Assembly: GCA_030748215.1 (NCBI GenBank)
Contig: JASMMK010000054.1
Coordinates: 1 to 64,000 of the forward strand
Reading direction: 5' to 3'
Source of the DNA: Candidatus Scalindua sp.
Lineage (GTDB): Bacteria > Planctomycetota > Brocadiia > Brocadiales > Scalinduaceae
Length of the DNA: 64,000 nt
The translations under genes and the position numbers were made by a program. Below, one piece after another: positions 36,362 through 45,856 of this stretch (its first letter is position 1; every line of letters starts with the position of its first letter). The notes beneath the pieces are model-generated. The model was given only the letters and a program-made list of their open reading frames with translations, was not told the origin of the DNA and did not search any database.

Positions 36362-36894
36362 TCATATGATGTTCACATCTTAAGTTGTTTTAATCTTGGT
36401 AGTTATGCGATTCCGTAGCTCTCTCTTCCTTAACTGTTTCAACTCATTTAAAATCGCAATTCTACTGTAATTATGCGGTAATTACGGTGATTTTAAAGAT
36501 GCGATTATATATTCAAATGTACAAATTGCAAGGGGAATAATAAGGACTTGCGGGAAAAGGATATTCACCGTAGAGGCGCTGAGAACGCAGAGTAATAAGG
36601 ATAAAACTATCGGGGTGGGAATACGAGTAACAGGTTGCGAGTTGAGGGTGTTGATAAGATGGTTGGGGACGTGATTTCTAGGTGTTATCAAATATGTATT
36701 GCACCATTATTTCATAAATATCTCTATTAAGCTCTTCATTTTCAACACATTTCTTAATTATACCAAATGCATCTATAGGGGCTGACGAATACATAACTAA
36801 ACCTATTGACTATGAACATCTAAGTGAATGCATACTAGTTGATCTTATAATGAAAAAGAGAGATTGACGAGTTACGAGTTGCGAGTTGAAGATT
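36362..36894. other. 533-base gene-free region carrying dispersed repeats
   Basis: No gene is supported. It holds CACCGTAGAGGCGCTGAGAA followed by CGCAGAG (36566-36592), close to a short repeat seen in many unrelated environmental bacteria. It also has two copies of an AACTCGCAAC-type repeat, near 36625-36650 and at 36868-36892 (as its complement GTTGCGAGTT). It probably also contains the promoter of the Cys/Leu tRNA pair. Confidence 0.6.
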
Positions 36895-38952
36895 CTACTT
36901 CTCCGTTTGATTCAATTGACTTTCGATCATTTCAATCATATCCTTTGCTTTGGATGCTTCTTTGAATCTTGTTGAGATTTCCAGGGAGTTCTTAAATTCA
37001 TTCAGAGCACTATTCGTATTACGGTTTTTGTAATGTGCCATCCCAAGGTGGAATCGTATTGTGGGTGAGTTTTTTCGTGATGCTATTGCGGTCTCCAGGC
37101 TCTCTACGGCTTTGTTGAAATTTCCCTTCTTAAAATATACCCAACCCAGGGTGTCAAGAATTGCAGCATCCTTTGGGGCTAACTTTGCGGCTTTAAGAGC
37201 AAATTTCAGGCCTTCATCAAGATTGGTTTCGTTCTCAGCATAGTGATAAGCCAGCTCATTATATCCTACGGGAGAATCAGGCTCCAAAGTAACTACATGT
37301 TTATATTCGATCAACGCCTCGTCCAGCTTTCCCTGCTGTGAATATATATGTCCTATAGAGAGGTGGATTGATGCATTCTTTGGATTTAGACCAGCAAGTT
37401 TTTTATATTCTCCGATTGCATTGTCAGTTTCACCCATTAGCAGATAAAGTTTTGCAAGGTCGTAGTGAGGAGATGTAAAATCAGGTTGTATCTCGACTGA
37501 TTTTTTCAGTTCTGCAAAGGCCCGGCTGAAATCTTTCTTATCTATCAGTGCTTTACCCTTTACATACAATGTGAGCGGATTGTACGGGTGGATTACTAGT
37601 GCAGCATCTGACATCTTAATTGCTTTGTCATACCATTTATTGAGATAGAAAAAAATAGCAAGGTTTGTGTGTGCAAAAGATTTTACAACTACCTCGTCAG
37701 ATCTCAGGTCAAGGTTCTTTGATCTGAAACCGTTAATAAAATTATCGGATAGTTTTAAACTCTCATTTGCCGTTTTGTGTTTTTCCTGTGAGAGGTAAAG
37801 ATTAGTCAACAAAATGTTTATCATTGGATGATGGATCTTGGGTGTAACTTCCATTGCTTTCTTCAGATATACTTCTGCTGTGTTGTGATTGCCTTCAATG
37901 TGGTTTAACAGACCGCTGGCTATCATCATGTTGCCTATTCCGGCATCAATACTTTCAGCTTTCTCTATTGCTTCTCTGGCAGATTTAAAGTCTCCACTTG
38001 CCATCTGGAAAGTAGCTAAAAGGTAATTTCCTTCAAAGGATGATTCCTGTATCTCTATAAACATGATGATGCTTTTAATGGCATCGCTGAAGTTGTCTAA
38101 ATACGAGTAAGATCTGGCTAGTATAAGATACGCAGATGCAGTGTCCTGATCAATTTTCAGAATCTCGATAGATTCCTCAATTGCATCTTTGAACCTTCCC
38201 ATTTGAAGATAAAGTGCAGCAAGGCTCTGACGGGCTCTGATAAAAGTGGGTACTTTTTTAATTACAAGCTTATATTGTTCTATCGCCTTTTCGTAGCCGT
38301 TCAACCCGACCAGTATTGTCGCAAGGCCCATTCGTGCCATATGCTCGTCCTGGTCAATTTCGAGTGCTTTTTTATAGTTCTTGAAGGACTTTTCAGCATT
38401 TCCCTGTAACAGGTAGTTTATGCCAAGGCCAGTAAATGCTAACGCGAGTTCCGGTTCGCTCTCAGCCGCCTTTCTGAAATATGCATCAGCTTTTCCAAAC
38501 TCTTTTTTGTCTGTGTGTATCCTTCCCAGGTAGTAGAGTGCGAGGGGGTTGTCTTTGTCCAGGGTTATAGATGCCTGGCACTCTTCAACAGCCTCATCAA
38601 ACTTCTGCTGGGAAAGCAAAATTATTCCTTTTGATAGATGTGTAAGCGATAGATTGGTAGAAGCCTCTTTTAAAGAGTCAATCAACTCCTGTGCCCTGTC
38701 AAAATTTCCGATTGAAGCGTATGCAACTTGCAGTAGCTCGTAAGCGAGAACGCTTTTCTGGTTAATTGCCAGAAGCTCTTCGCAATTCTTAAACACCTCA
38801 ATGAATTTTCCTCTTCTTAAGTTATAAAATGCCTGGTTCTGAAGTTCGAATACTGAGGGTTCAACTCTCAAAATAGAGATAGCATGGGAAGGTGTGCTAT
38901 TCTGAAAGATAAACAGGCATATTATTGAAATGATCAGAAGTTTAATTTTCAT
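36895..38952 (-). CDS. Secreted TPR-repeat protein
   Basis: 685 residues with a signal peptide (IKLLIISIICLFIFQNSTPS). The remainder is an almost continuous TPR array, about 16-18 units (for example DNPLALYYLGRIHTDKKEFG, YNELAYHYAENETNLDEGLK). The layout is like PEP-CTERM-system or exopolysaccharide-linked TPR proteins, but no exosortase genes are near. It begins 2 bases after purN ends, on the same strand, so it is probably co-transcribed with purN. Confidence 0.88.
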   Translation of the reverse strand: MKIKLLIISIICLFIFQNSTPSHAISILRVEPSVFELQNQAFYNLRRGKFIEVFKNCEELLAINQKSVLAYELLQVAYASIGNFDRAQELIDSLKEASTNLSLTHLSKGIILLSQQKFDEAVEECQASITLDKDNPLALYYLGRIHTDKKEFGKADAYFRKAAESEPELALAFTGLGINYLLQGNAEKSFKNYKKALEIDQDEHMARMGLATILVGLNGYEKAIEQYKLVIKKVPTFIRARQSLAALYLQMGRFKDAIEESIEILKIDQDTASAYLILARSYSYLDNFSDAIKSIIMFIEIQESSFEGNYLLATFQMASGDFKSAREAIEKAESIDAGIGNMMIASGLLNHIEGNHNTAEVYLKKAMEVTPKIHHPMINILLTNLYLSQEKHKTANESLKLSDNFINGFRSKNLDLRSDEVVVKSFAHTNLAIFFYLNKWYDKAIKMSDAALVIHPYNPLTLYVKGKALIDKKDFSRAFAELKKSVEIQPDFTSPHYDLAKLYLLMGETDNAIGEYKKLAGLNPKNASIHLSIGHIYSQQGKLDEALIEYKHVVTLEPDSPVGYNELAYHYAENETNLDEGLKFALKAAKLAPKDAAILDTLGWVYFKKGNFNKAVESLETAIASRKNSPTIRFHLGMAHYKNRNTNSALNEFKNSLEISTRFKEASKAKDMIEMIESQLNQTEK

Positions 38953-38954
38953 AA

Positions 38955-39587
38955 TTAGTGGTTTAGGATTCTGACTTTTCCTTCATCAACTATTAATTTT
39001 CCTTCAGCAAACAGGCGTATTGCATCCGGGTAAGCTATGCACTCTTCCTTAAAAACCTTTTGCGCAAGTGTGTCCGGAGTGTCATCGGTGTCTACATGAA
39101 CAGTTCTCTGAATGATTATCGGCCCACGATCATATTCATTATCAACAAAATGGACAGTACAACCAGATATTTTGACACCACTATCAATTGCGGCCTTGTG
39201 GACATGGTGTCCATAATATCCTTTTCCACAGAAGGAGGGGATCAATCCAGGGTGAATGTTCATCACCTTGCCCGTATATGAATCCGGAATTTTGAAAAGG
39301 TGTAGAAATCCGGCAAGTATTATCAGATCAACAGGATATTTTTCAATCTCTTTTATTATTCTGTTACTGAAAGTTTCTGTCTGGTTATGGCCTTTGTGTT
39401 GTACTATGGCTGTGGGAATACTATTCTGTTCTGCTCTCTTAATACCATAGGCATCAGGAGAGTTGCATACGACAATCTGGATTCTGGCATTAAGGGAGTT
39501 GTCGTTTATTCTGTCAATAATGTTTTGGAGTGTTGTTCCGCTGCCGGAAATGAGTATTGCCAGATTAAGAGTCTTGGATGCAGGCAT
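38955..39587 (-). CDS. purN: Phosphoribosylglycinamide formyltransferase
   Basis: 210 residues. The N-terminal LAILISGSGTTLQNIID is the phosphate site; NIHPGLIPSFCGKGYYG contains the Asn-His catalytic pair and HFVDNEYDRGPII the catalytic Asp. It transfers formyl from 10-formyl-THF in purine synthesis. Other purine genes (purSL, purQ) lie 3-7 kb away on the opposite strand. Confidence 0.96.
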   Translation of the reverse strand: MPASKTLNLAILISGSGTTLQNIIDRINDNSLNARIQIVVCNSPDAYGIKRAEQNSIPTAIVQHKGHNQTETFSNRIIKEIEKYPVDLIILAGFLHLFKIPDSYTGKVMNIHPGLIPSFCGKGYYGHHVHKAAIDSGVKISGCTVHFVDNEYDRGPIIIQRTVHVDTDDTPDTLAQKVFKEECIAYPDAIRLFAEGKLIVDEGKVRILNH

Positions 39588-39621
39588 ATTTTGTGTTCGG
39601 TTAAAAGTGACTATCCGTACT

Positions 39622-39648
39622 CGCCAGAACAGACATGTCGGGCTGGCG
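39622..39648. other. Hairpin upstream of purN
   Basis: CGCCAG (39622-39627) and CTGGCG (39643-39648) flank a loop containing the palindrome GACATGTC. It lies 35 bases before the purN start in the purN leader. No T-run is present. A regulatory or repeat role is possible. Confidence 0.35.
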
Positions 39649-39727
39649 AAAGGTAAGTGAGCAGAAGTTCAAAGTGAACTATAGTTAAATGGAGGATAAA
39701 TTTCAGTTTTTCTTTTCAATTTTAAAT

Positions 39728-40249
39728 CTATTTTATCCCCTTATGCTGGGTGACCTTGACCCAAATTGGTGTATCAGAAAGGGATTCTTCCTGAACGTGT
39801 TTGATGATTTCTGTTGTGTGTTCTATAATCTCCTCTCTCTTGCAATTTGACGGGAAGAAGTGGAGGATTTCTGTTTCGACTTCACTTCCTTCATCTGCAT
39901 GTGCTTTGTCAGGGATGATATCTAATGAATAGTCCAGAGGTATTATTCCACGATATTTACGGAGCAGTTCATCGTAATCATGAAAAATATTTTGCATGAG
40001 AATCCTTGGGTCTTCTGTTTCATCAAGTTCTTTCTCAATTATTGTTTTATGTAAATCAATCAAATACTCCCGTTCTTTACCAAACTCTGTGTATTGGTGT
40101 TCGTATGTACATGAACTGGTTTTCTCATAAGATTCTTTGATTGCAGTCAGTTTTTCGAACTTACCTTTAAACCACTCCTCGAATCCCTTCTGCAACTGTT
40201 CAAGATTGAAGCCAACTCTTTTTGCCATATCTATCAACATTTCTCTCAT
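39728..40249 (-). CDS. Hypothetical cytoplasmic protein
   Basis: 173 residues, helical and acidic in the middle (DLHKTIIEKELDETEDP), ending in a beta-like segment (TPIWVKVTQHKGIK). No signal peptide, membrane helix or known motif. It follows the secreted 171-residue gene by 40 bases on the same strand. Confidence 0.65.
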   Translation of the reverse strand: MREMLIDMAKRVGFNLEQLQKGFEEWFKGKFEKLTAIKESYEKTSSCTYEHQYTEFGKEREYLIDLHKTIIEKELDETEDPRILMQNIFHDYDELLRKYRGIIPLDYSLDIIPDKAHADEGSEVETEILHFFPSNCKREEIIEHTTEIIKHVQEESLSDTPIWVKVTQHKGIK

Positions 40250-40289
40250 AATATTATCCTTCTTCCTGTTTTATCAATTTAAACCTTAA

Positions 40290-40805
40290 TTACTGTGTCA
40301 GGTTTAAGAGTACTTTCCATCTGCCCTCTTCATTTACCAGTGTAAAGGTTCCTCTCTCTTCAACCATTGGTACATTGCCCTTTTTCAAGTACTGCTTCAG
40401 CATATATCTGGCTGCTTCCTGTGGGTTTTCCATGCTTTTTGGGCCATGAAAAGGCCCGAATATTTCTCCCATGACTTTGGACATGTCCGGGGATGTTACG
40501 GTAATATTGACGGATGCACTCTCTTCATTTATTACAGTTTCATTCACCTTGTACTTGCGTAGCGAAGAAACTGTCTTTGCTATTTCACGGGCAAAAGGAT
40601 CATCAAGGCTGTTCTGTTTTATAAATTCAACTCTACTTATAGTGCTCTTGTCTGCCTTTGAAAGATAACTGTACGTTTTTTTCAGGTTATTTGAATAGAG
40701 CGATTTTAAGTACTTTGTCAGTACTTGATCCGGTGCTTCCTTCCCAAAACCAAATACAGGATTGGTAATCAGAAGAATTATTATTATTGTAGTAAGTTTT
40801 CTCAA
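40290..40805 (-). CDS. Secreted NTF2-like (DUF4878-type) hypothetical protein
   Basis: 171 residues with a signal peptide (LTTIIIILLITNPVFGFG). The pattern APDQVLTKYLKSLYSNNLKK...SYLS and the final RGTFTLVNEEGRWKVLL resemble small NTF2-like lipoprotein domains. It begins 8 bases after accA ends. The family call is tentative. Confidence 0.7.
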   Translation of the reverse strand: MRKLTTIIIILLITNPVFGFGKEAPDQVLTKYLKSLYSNNLKKTYSYLSKADKSTISRVEFIKQNSLDDPFAREIAKTVSSLRKYKVNETVINEESASVNITVTSPDMSKVMGEIFGPFHGPKSMENPQEAARYMLKQYLKKGNVPMVEERGTFTLVNEEGRWKVLLNLTQ

Positions 40806-40813
40806 GAAAAATA

Positions 40814-41869
40814 TTATCCGGCTTTAGCTTGCTTCACGCTACCAGGTATTTCAGACTGGACTTGCGACTCTTCTCCGCCCAGAAAACTGCCAATTTTCCT
40901 ATACTTTTGATATCTTTTCTCGATCAATGTGTCTATGGGTATCGCCTGGAGTTCATCTATATATCGAACGATAGTTTCCTTTAATATTCTGGTCATCTCC
41001 TTCGGATTATTGTGTGCTGCTCCTATCGGTTCAGGAATAATTTCATCAACTATTTTCAGCTTATGTAACTCCTTTGCCGTCAAATGCAGGGCGTTTGCAG
41101 CATCTTCTGAATGATCTTTGCTTTTCCACAAGATAGCCGCACAGCCTTCAGGTGATATAACAGAGCAATAAGCGAATTCAAGGATTGAGAATTTATCACC
41201 CACGCCTATTCCCAACGCTCCTCCGCTTCCTCCTTCTCCAATGACAATACAGATTATGGGAGTTCTTAGCTTGCTCATTTCTGCAATATTAATAGCTATT
41301 GCATGTGCCTGGCCACGCTCCTCTGCTCCTATATCCGGATTTGCTCCCGGTGTGTCGATTAGCGTAACTATTGGTAATTTGAATTTCTCTGCCAGTTTCA
41401 TTTTCTGTAATGCTTTTCTGTATCCTTCCGGGTTGGGCATTCCAAAGTTGCTTTCGATTCTCTCTTTTGTTGTTTTCCCTTTATGTTGACCAATGATCAG
41501 TGCCTTTTTCCCACCAATAGTACCGAAACCTGTGACTATGGCGTTGTCATCTCCGAAATTACGATCTCCGTGCAGCTCAACAAAGTCGTCAACCATCAGT
41601 TCCAGATGGTCAGAGAATGGCGGTCTAAGATGATGACGTGCAACTTTTACTATTTCGTAGGGGGTAAGGTTGGAATACATCTTTTTCTGAAGATCAGTTC
41701 TCTCTTTTTCCAGTTTTTCTATTTGAGCAGGTGCGTCTTCCAGGTCAGTATCATCTTTTAGTTCCTGGATACGTTGCTCTAATTCAAGAATAGTGTCTTC
41801 CATGGATTTTGGTTCTGTAGTTTTTGTACTTTTTGGTTTTGCGCTTTTCCTTTTTATACCTTTGGTCAT
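40814..41869 (-). CDS. accA: Acetyl-CoA carboxylase carboxyltransferase subunit alpha
   Basis: 351 residues from the ATG at 41869; a GTG four codons earlier is possible. A Lys/Thr-rich N-terminal tail precedes the usual LELEQRIQELKDDTD. GFGTIGGKKALIIGQHKGKT, LIDTPGANPDIGAEERGQ and GEGGSGGALGIGVGD are family signatures. It forms malonyl-CoA with AccD, which is not in the window. It probably heads a minus-strand run through purN and the TPR gene. Confidence 0.96.
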   Translation of the reverse strand: MTKGIKRKSAKPKSTKTTEPKSMEDTILELEQRIQELKDDTDLEDAPAQIEKLEKERTDLQKKMYSNLTPYEIVKVARHHLRPPFSDHLELMVDDFVELHGDRNFGDDNAIVTGFGTIGGKKALIIGQHKGKTTKERIESNFGMPNPEGYRKALQKMKLAEKFKLPIVTLIDTPGANPDIGAEERGQAHAIAINIAEMSKLRTPIICIVIGEGGSGGALGIGVGDKFSILEFAYCSVISPEGCAAILWKSKDHSEDAANALHLTAKELHKLKIVDEIIPEPIGAAHNNPKEMTRILKETIVRYIDELQAIPIDTLIEKRYQKYRKIGSFLGGEESQVQSEIPGSVKQAKAG

Positions 41870-42077
41870 AACAAATTCCACGTTAAAAGCTATAAAGTTA
41901 CAATTAATTTGCAGTTGCTACAAACTTCTTAAGATTCTAACATTTTTTTTGGGCAAATCAAGGGAATATGGACTATTTAAAATTGACAAAATTCTAATAC
42001 AAGGTTAACATCGCCATCTAAAATTTACCCTGGATTTGTAAACTTAATTTAAGATTTTTTTGGGAAAAATACAGCAA

Positions 42078-42944
42078 ATGAACTTCGGAGTTGTTGCCAT
42101 AGTTGGGACGGGTTTGATAGGCGGATCAGTAGGACTTAGCTTGAAAAAGAGAGGTCTAGCTACGAAAATTATAGGTATTGGACATCGTAAAGTCTCAATA
42201 AATAAGGCACTTAAGATAAAGGCCATAGATGAAGGTTCAACCAGTGTTGAAAAAACGGTAAAACAGGCTGACGTTATAATACTGGCAACTTCTGTAAATC
42301 TCATACCTGATTATGCTAAGCAAATAATTCCTCTGATGAAGAAAACGGCGATTCTTACTGATGTAGGAAGCACTAAGGGTCATATTGTTTCTCAGGTAAA
42401 CGCTGAGATCAGGAGTGTATGTGGCAGTGGGAAATCAAATTTTATAGGTGCACATCCTCTTGCCGGTTCAGAACAGAGAGGTATAGATTCTGCCAGGGCT
42501 GACCTTTTTGATGGAAGTGTATGTGTGCTCACGCCAACAAACCTCAATACAAAGAAAAATATAACAAGGTTGTCGAATATGTGGAAAGCATTGGGAGCCA
42601 GAATAAGCATTATGACCCCTTCTAAACATGATGAGGTCCTGGCACTTGTCAGCCATCTTCCTCATTTCGTTGCATCCAGTCTTGCCGGTGTTATTGATGA
42701 GAAACATTGGAAATTTGCAGCCAGCGGATTGAGAGACACGACAAGGATTGCCTCAGGAGACCCTGATCTCTGGTTAAGTATAAGCAAGCAGAATAAGCAG
42801 AAAATAGTTAAGGCACTGAGACGTTTTTCCAAAGAGGTAGAGTGTACGATAAATGACATGGAGAAGGTAAGCGATAAGAAGTTGTTAAATCGACTGAAAA
42901 AGGCAAAGAGTGTTCGTGATAAGAAAAAATGGAAACAAGAATAG
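42078..42944 (+). CDS. tyrA: Prephenate dehydrogenase family protein
   Basis: 288 residues from ATG 42078; a TTG at 42060 adds six residues. The Rossmann motif VAIVGTGLIGGSVGLSLKKR lies at the N-terminus. TDVGSTKGHIV and FIGAHPLAGSEQRGIDSA (conserved His) and VSHLPHFVASSLAG identify TyrA, which oxidises prephenate or arogenate for tyrosine. There is no fused chorismate mutase or ACT domain. It overlaps purSL by 16 bases. Confidence 0.94.
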   Translation: MNFGVVAIVGTGLIGGSVGLSLKKRGLATKIIGIGHRKVSINKALKIKAIDEGSTSVEKTVKQADVIILATSVNLIPDYAKQIIPLMKKTAILTDVGSTKGHIVSQVNAEIRSVCGSGKSNFIGAHPLAGSEQRGIDSARADLFDGSVCVLTPTNLNTKKNITRLSNMWKALGARISIMTPSKHDEVLALVSHLPHFVASSLAGVIDEKHWKFAASGLRDTTRIASGDPDLWLSISKQNKQKIVKALRRFSKEVECTINDMEKVSDKKLLNRLKKAKSVRDKKKWKQE

Positions 42945-45841
42945 AGGTTTTTACTAAAGAACATTTTCCTGACTCAGTCGGAAATGAGATAGCTTCAGAG
43001 GTTGAGCATATCGGGATTACATCGGTAGATGAGATCCGCATGGTGCAGGTATACCTGGTAGACGGAGATCTGTCCGGTGAGAACATTAGGAGAATCTGCG
43101 GCGAACTCTTAATCAACGGACTGACACAGGATTATATCTGCATTAATGGGTCACCAAATCAACCTGAGGTACAGGCAAGCGAGATCAAGCTTGGCCCCAA
43201 ATGGCAAGGAGATGATACTCATGCGATTGAGGTGACACGCAAAAGAGGTGTGATGGATCCGGTAGAATCCACCGTGATCAAAGGGATTAAAGATTTAGGT
43301 CTGAGTGCAAGATCGGTAAAGACTGCAAAGAGATTTCTGATAGCCGGTCAGCTTACGACTGATCAACTCGAAACTATCGCAAACAAAGTACTTGCTAACA
43401 AGATAATAGAAGATGTCTTCATAGACAAAGATAATCTGTTTTATGAGGGCAGAAATGAAGCAATAGATGAAGTCTTCCACAGGCAGGAACTTGATATTCT
43501 GGATGCAGATGATGAACAGCTTCTGGAAGTCAGTGAGCGTGGGCAGATGTATCTGACTGTTGAAGAGATGAGAACTGTCCAGAAATATTTTGTCACACTG
43601 GGTAGAAAACCTACCGATGTTGAACTGGAAACAGTTGCTCAAACGTGGTCTGAGCACTGCATGCACAAAACGTTTAAGGGGATTATAGATTATAATGGAG
43701 AGCATATCGATAATCTTCTTGCCAATACAATAGTAAAAGCTACCTCAGAATTGAATAAGCCATGGTGCGTTTCTGTATTTAAAGATAATGCGGGGATAAT
43801 TGAATTTGATGAAGACTACAACATCTGCTTCAAAGTTGAGACACACAATCATCCATCTGCTATAGAACCTTATGGTGGCGCTAATACTGGAATTGGTGGG
43901 GTCATAAGAGATACTTTAGGTACCGGGTTGGGAGCCAAGCCGATTTTAAATACTGATGTTTTCTGCTTTGGTTCTCTGGATATGCCACAGGAAACGATTC
44001 CGGAAGGTATTCTTCATCCAAAAAGAATTTTTAAAGGTGTCGTTTCAGGTGTCAGGGATTATGGTAACCGTATGGGGATACCTACCGCAAACGGTTCTAT
44101 TTTTTTTGATGAAAGGTATACCGGTAATCCACTTGTTTATTGTGGGAATGTAGGATTGATTGCGAAGGATAAGTGTGAGAAGGAGTCGTACAAAGACGAC
44201 TTGATTCTGCTTGTGGGCGGCAGGACTGGTAGGGACGGCATACACGGAGCGACATTTTCATCCGTAGAATTGACGCATGAATCGGAAATGATATCCGGGG
44301 GTGCGGTTCAGATCGGTGATCCGATAATGGAGAGAAAGGTTACGGACGCACTCTTAATAGCGCTGGATCTCGGTTTGTACAATAATATTACCGATTGCGG
44401 AGCCGGGGGCCTCTCTTCTGCAGTGGGTGAGATGGGAGAGGAGCTTGGGGCTGTAGTTGATCTTGAAAAAGTGCCTCTTAAATATGATGGGTTGTCTTAT
44501 TCAGAGATCTGGATTTCAGAGGCCCAGGAAAGAATGGTTCTTTCTGTACCGCCTGAAAATATGGAGGAGATCAGAGCAGTTTTTGAAGGGGAGGATGTAG
44601 AGGCTACTTTTATTGGAAAGTTTACCGGAGACAAAAGATTGCACCTGAGATACAAAGGTGAAACAGTTGCTGACATTGAAATGACATTTCTGCATGATGG
44701 AGTGCCCAGGACCACACGGAAAGCAACGTGGCAACTACCGTCTCATAAAGAACCGGAAATAGAAGTGAAGAAGGATTATGGTGAAGATTTGAAAAAAATC
44801 CTCTCTTCATGGAATGTCTGCAGCAAAGAGTGGGTAATTCGTCAATATGATCATGAGGTACAGGGCGGAAGTGTGCTGAAACCGTTGGTGGGAGTAGATA
44901 ACGATGGCCCCGGTGATGCGTGTATAGTCCGGCCTGTTTTAAGCTCTAACAAAGGAATAATTGTATCGAATGGTATGAATCCTAAATATGGAGACATAGA
45001 TCCTTATCATATGGCCTCTTCGGCAATTGACGAGGCTTTACGACAAGTTGTATCTGTGGGAGGCAGTCTGGAAGAAGTTGCTCTCTTAGACAATTTCAGC
45101 TGGGGTAATACCAGTAAACCTGAATGTCTGGGAGATCTTGTCAGGGCGTCAATGGGGTGTTATGACACTGCGCTTTATTATGGAACTCCATTTATATCCG
45201 GCAAGGACAGCTTGAATAATGAGTATACTGTCGGGGACAAAACGATTGCAATACCGCCCACTCTCCTGATCTCTGCTATATGTGTAATGCCGGATGTTGC
45301 CAAAGCGATTTCAATGGATGTGAAATCACCCGGTAATCTTATCTATATTGTAGGCATGACAAAAAATGAATTTGGTGGTTCGCACTACTATCTTACTCAC
45401 GGTTTTGTAGGGAATTCAGTACCAAGAGTAGATACGGAGATTGCAAAGAGAACTATGGATTTACTTGCAAGTGCTACAGGAAATGGTTTGGTCAGATCAT
45501 GTCATGACTGTTCTGAAGGTGGCATTGCTGTTACGGCAGCTGAAATGAGCTTTGCGGGCGGATACGGAATGGAACTTGATCTGTCTCAAGTGCCTGTTGA
45601 AGAGGGGATTGTCAGGGACGATACTGTTCTTTTTGCAGAATCCAACACGCGGTTTGTTGTAGAAGTGGAACCGCAGCAACAGAGCGCATTTGAGGAAGCA
45701 ATTGATGGTGTTTCGTATGGTTATATAGGAAAAGTGGTAGAAAGTGATATGCTTACCGTCTTATCTCTGAGCGGCAAGAAAGTGATCTCGGAGAGGATCT
45801 CTGACCTTAAGAATGCATGGCAGGCAACTCTTACTTTGTAA
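42929..45841 (+). CDS. purL: Phosphoribosylformylglycinamidine synthase, tandem PurS-PurL fusion
   Basis: 970 residues. The first 200 or so hold two PurS-like ferredoxin folds (RMVQVYLVDGDLSGENIRRI and SARSVKTAKRFLIAGQLTTD). The PurL synthetase follows, with TWSEHCMHKTF, VETHNHPSAIEPYGGANTG, NITDCGAGGLSSAVGEMGEE and, in the second half, SCHDCSEGGIAV. PurQ is a separate gene 16 bases downstream. The fusion replaces the free PurS found in Gram-positives and archaea. Confidence 0.95.
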   Translation: METRIEVFTKEHFPDSVGNEIASEVEHIGITSVDEIRMVQVYLVDGDLSGENIRRICGELLINGLTQDYICINGSPNQPEVQASEIKLGPKWQGDDTHAIEVTRKRGVMDPVESTVIKGIKDLGLSARSVKTAKRFLIAGQLTTDQLETIANKVLANKIIEDVFIDKDNLFYEGRNEAIDEVFHRQELDILDADDEQLLEVSERGQMYLTVEEMRTVQKYFVTLGRKPTDVELETVAQTWSEHCMHKTFKGIIDYNGEHIDNLLANTIVKATSELNKPWCVSVFKDNAGIIEFDEDYNICFKVETHNHPSAIEPYGGANTGIGGVIRDTLGTGLGAKPILNTDVFCFGSLDMPQETIPEGILHPKRIFKGVVSGVRDYGNRMGIPTANGSIFFDERYTGNPLVYCGNVGLIAKDKCEKESYKDDLILLVGGRTGRDGIHGATFSSVELTHESEMISGGAVQIGDPIMERKVTDALLIALDLGLYNNITDCGAGGLSSAVGEMGEELGAVVDLEKVPLKYDGLSYSEIWISEAQERMVLSVPPENMEEIRAVFEGEDVEATFIGKFTGDKRLHLRYKGETVADIEMTFLHDGVPRTTRKATWQLPSHKEPEIEVKKDYGEDLKKILSSWNVCSKEWVIRQYDHEVQGGSVLKPLVGVDNDGPGDACIVRPVLSSNKGIIVSNGMNPKYGDIDPYHMASSAIDEALRQVVSVGGSLEEVALLDNFSWGNTSKPECLGDLVRASMGCYDTALYYGTPFISGKDSLNNEYTVGDKTIAIPPTLLISAICVMPDVAKAISMDVKSPGNLIYIVGMTKNEFGGSHYYLTHGFVGNSVPRVDTEIAKRTMDLLASATGNGLVRSCHDCSEGGIAVTAAEMSFAGGYGMELDLSQVPVEEGIVRDDTVLFAESNTRFVVEVEPQQQSAFEEAIDGVSYGYIGKVVESDMLTVLSLSGKKVISERISDLKNAWQATLTL

Positions 45842-45856
45842 TACGAATTAATAACT

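Noticed and set aside
36158-36418. Short ORFs on both strands around 36200-36400
   Set aside because: They run straight through the tRNA-Leu and tRNA-Cys genes.
43295-43705. 136-codon minus-strand ORF within purSL
   Set aside because: It is antisense to a well-supported gene and has no recognisable domain or ribosome site.
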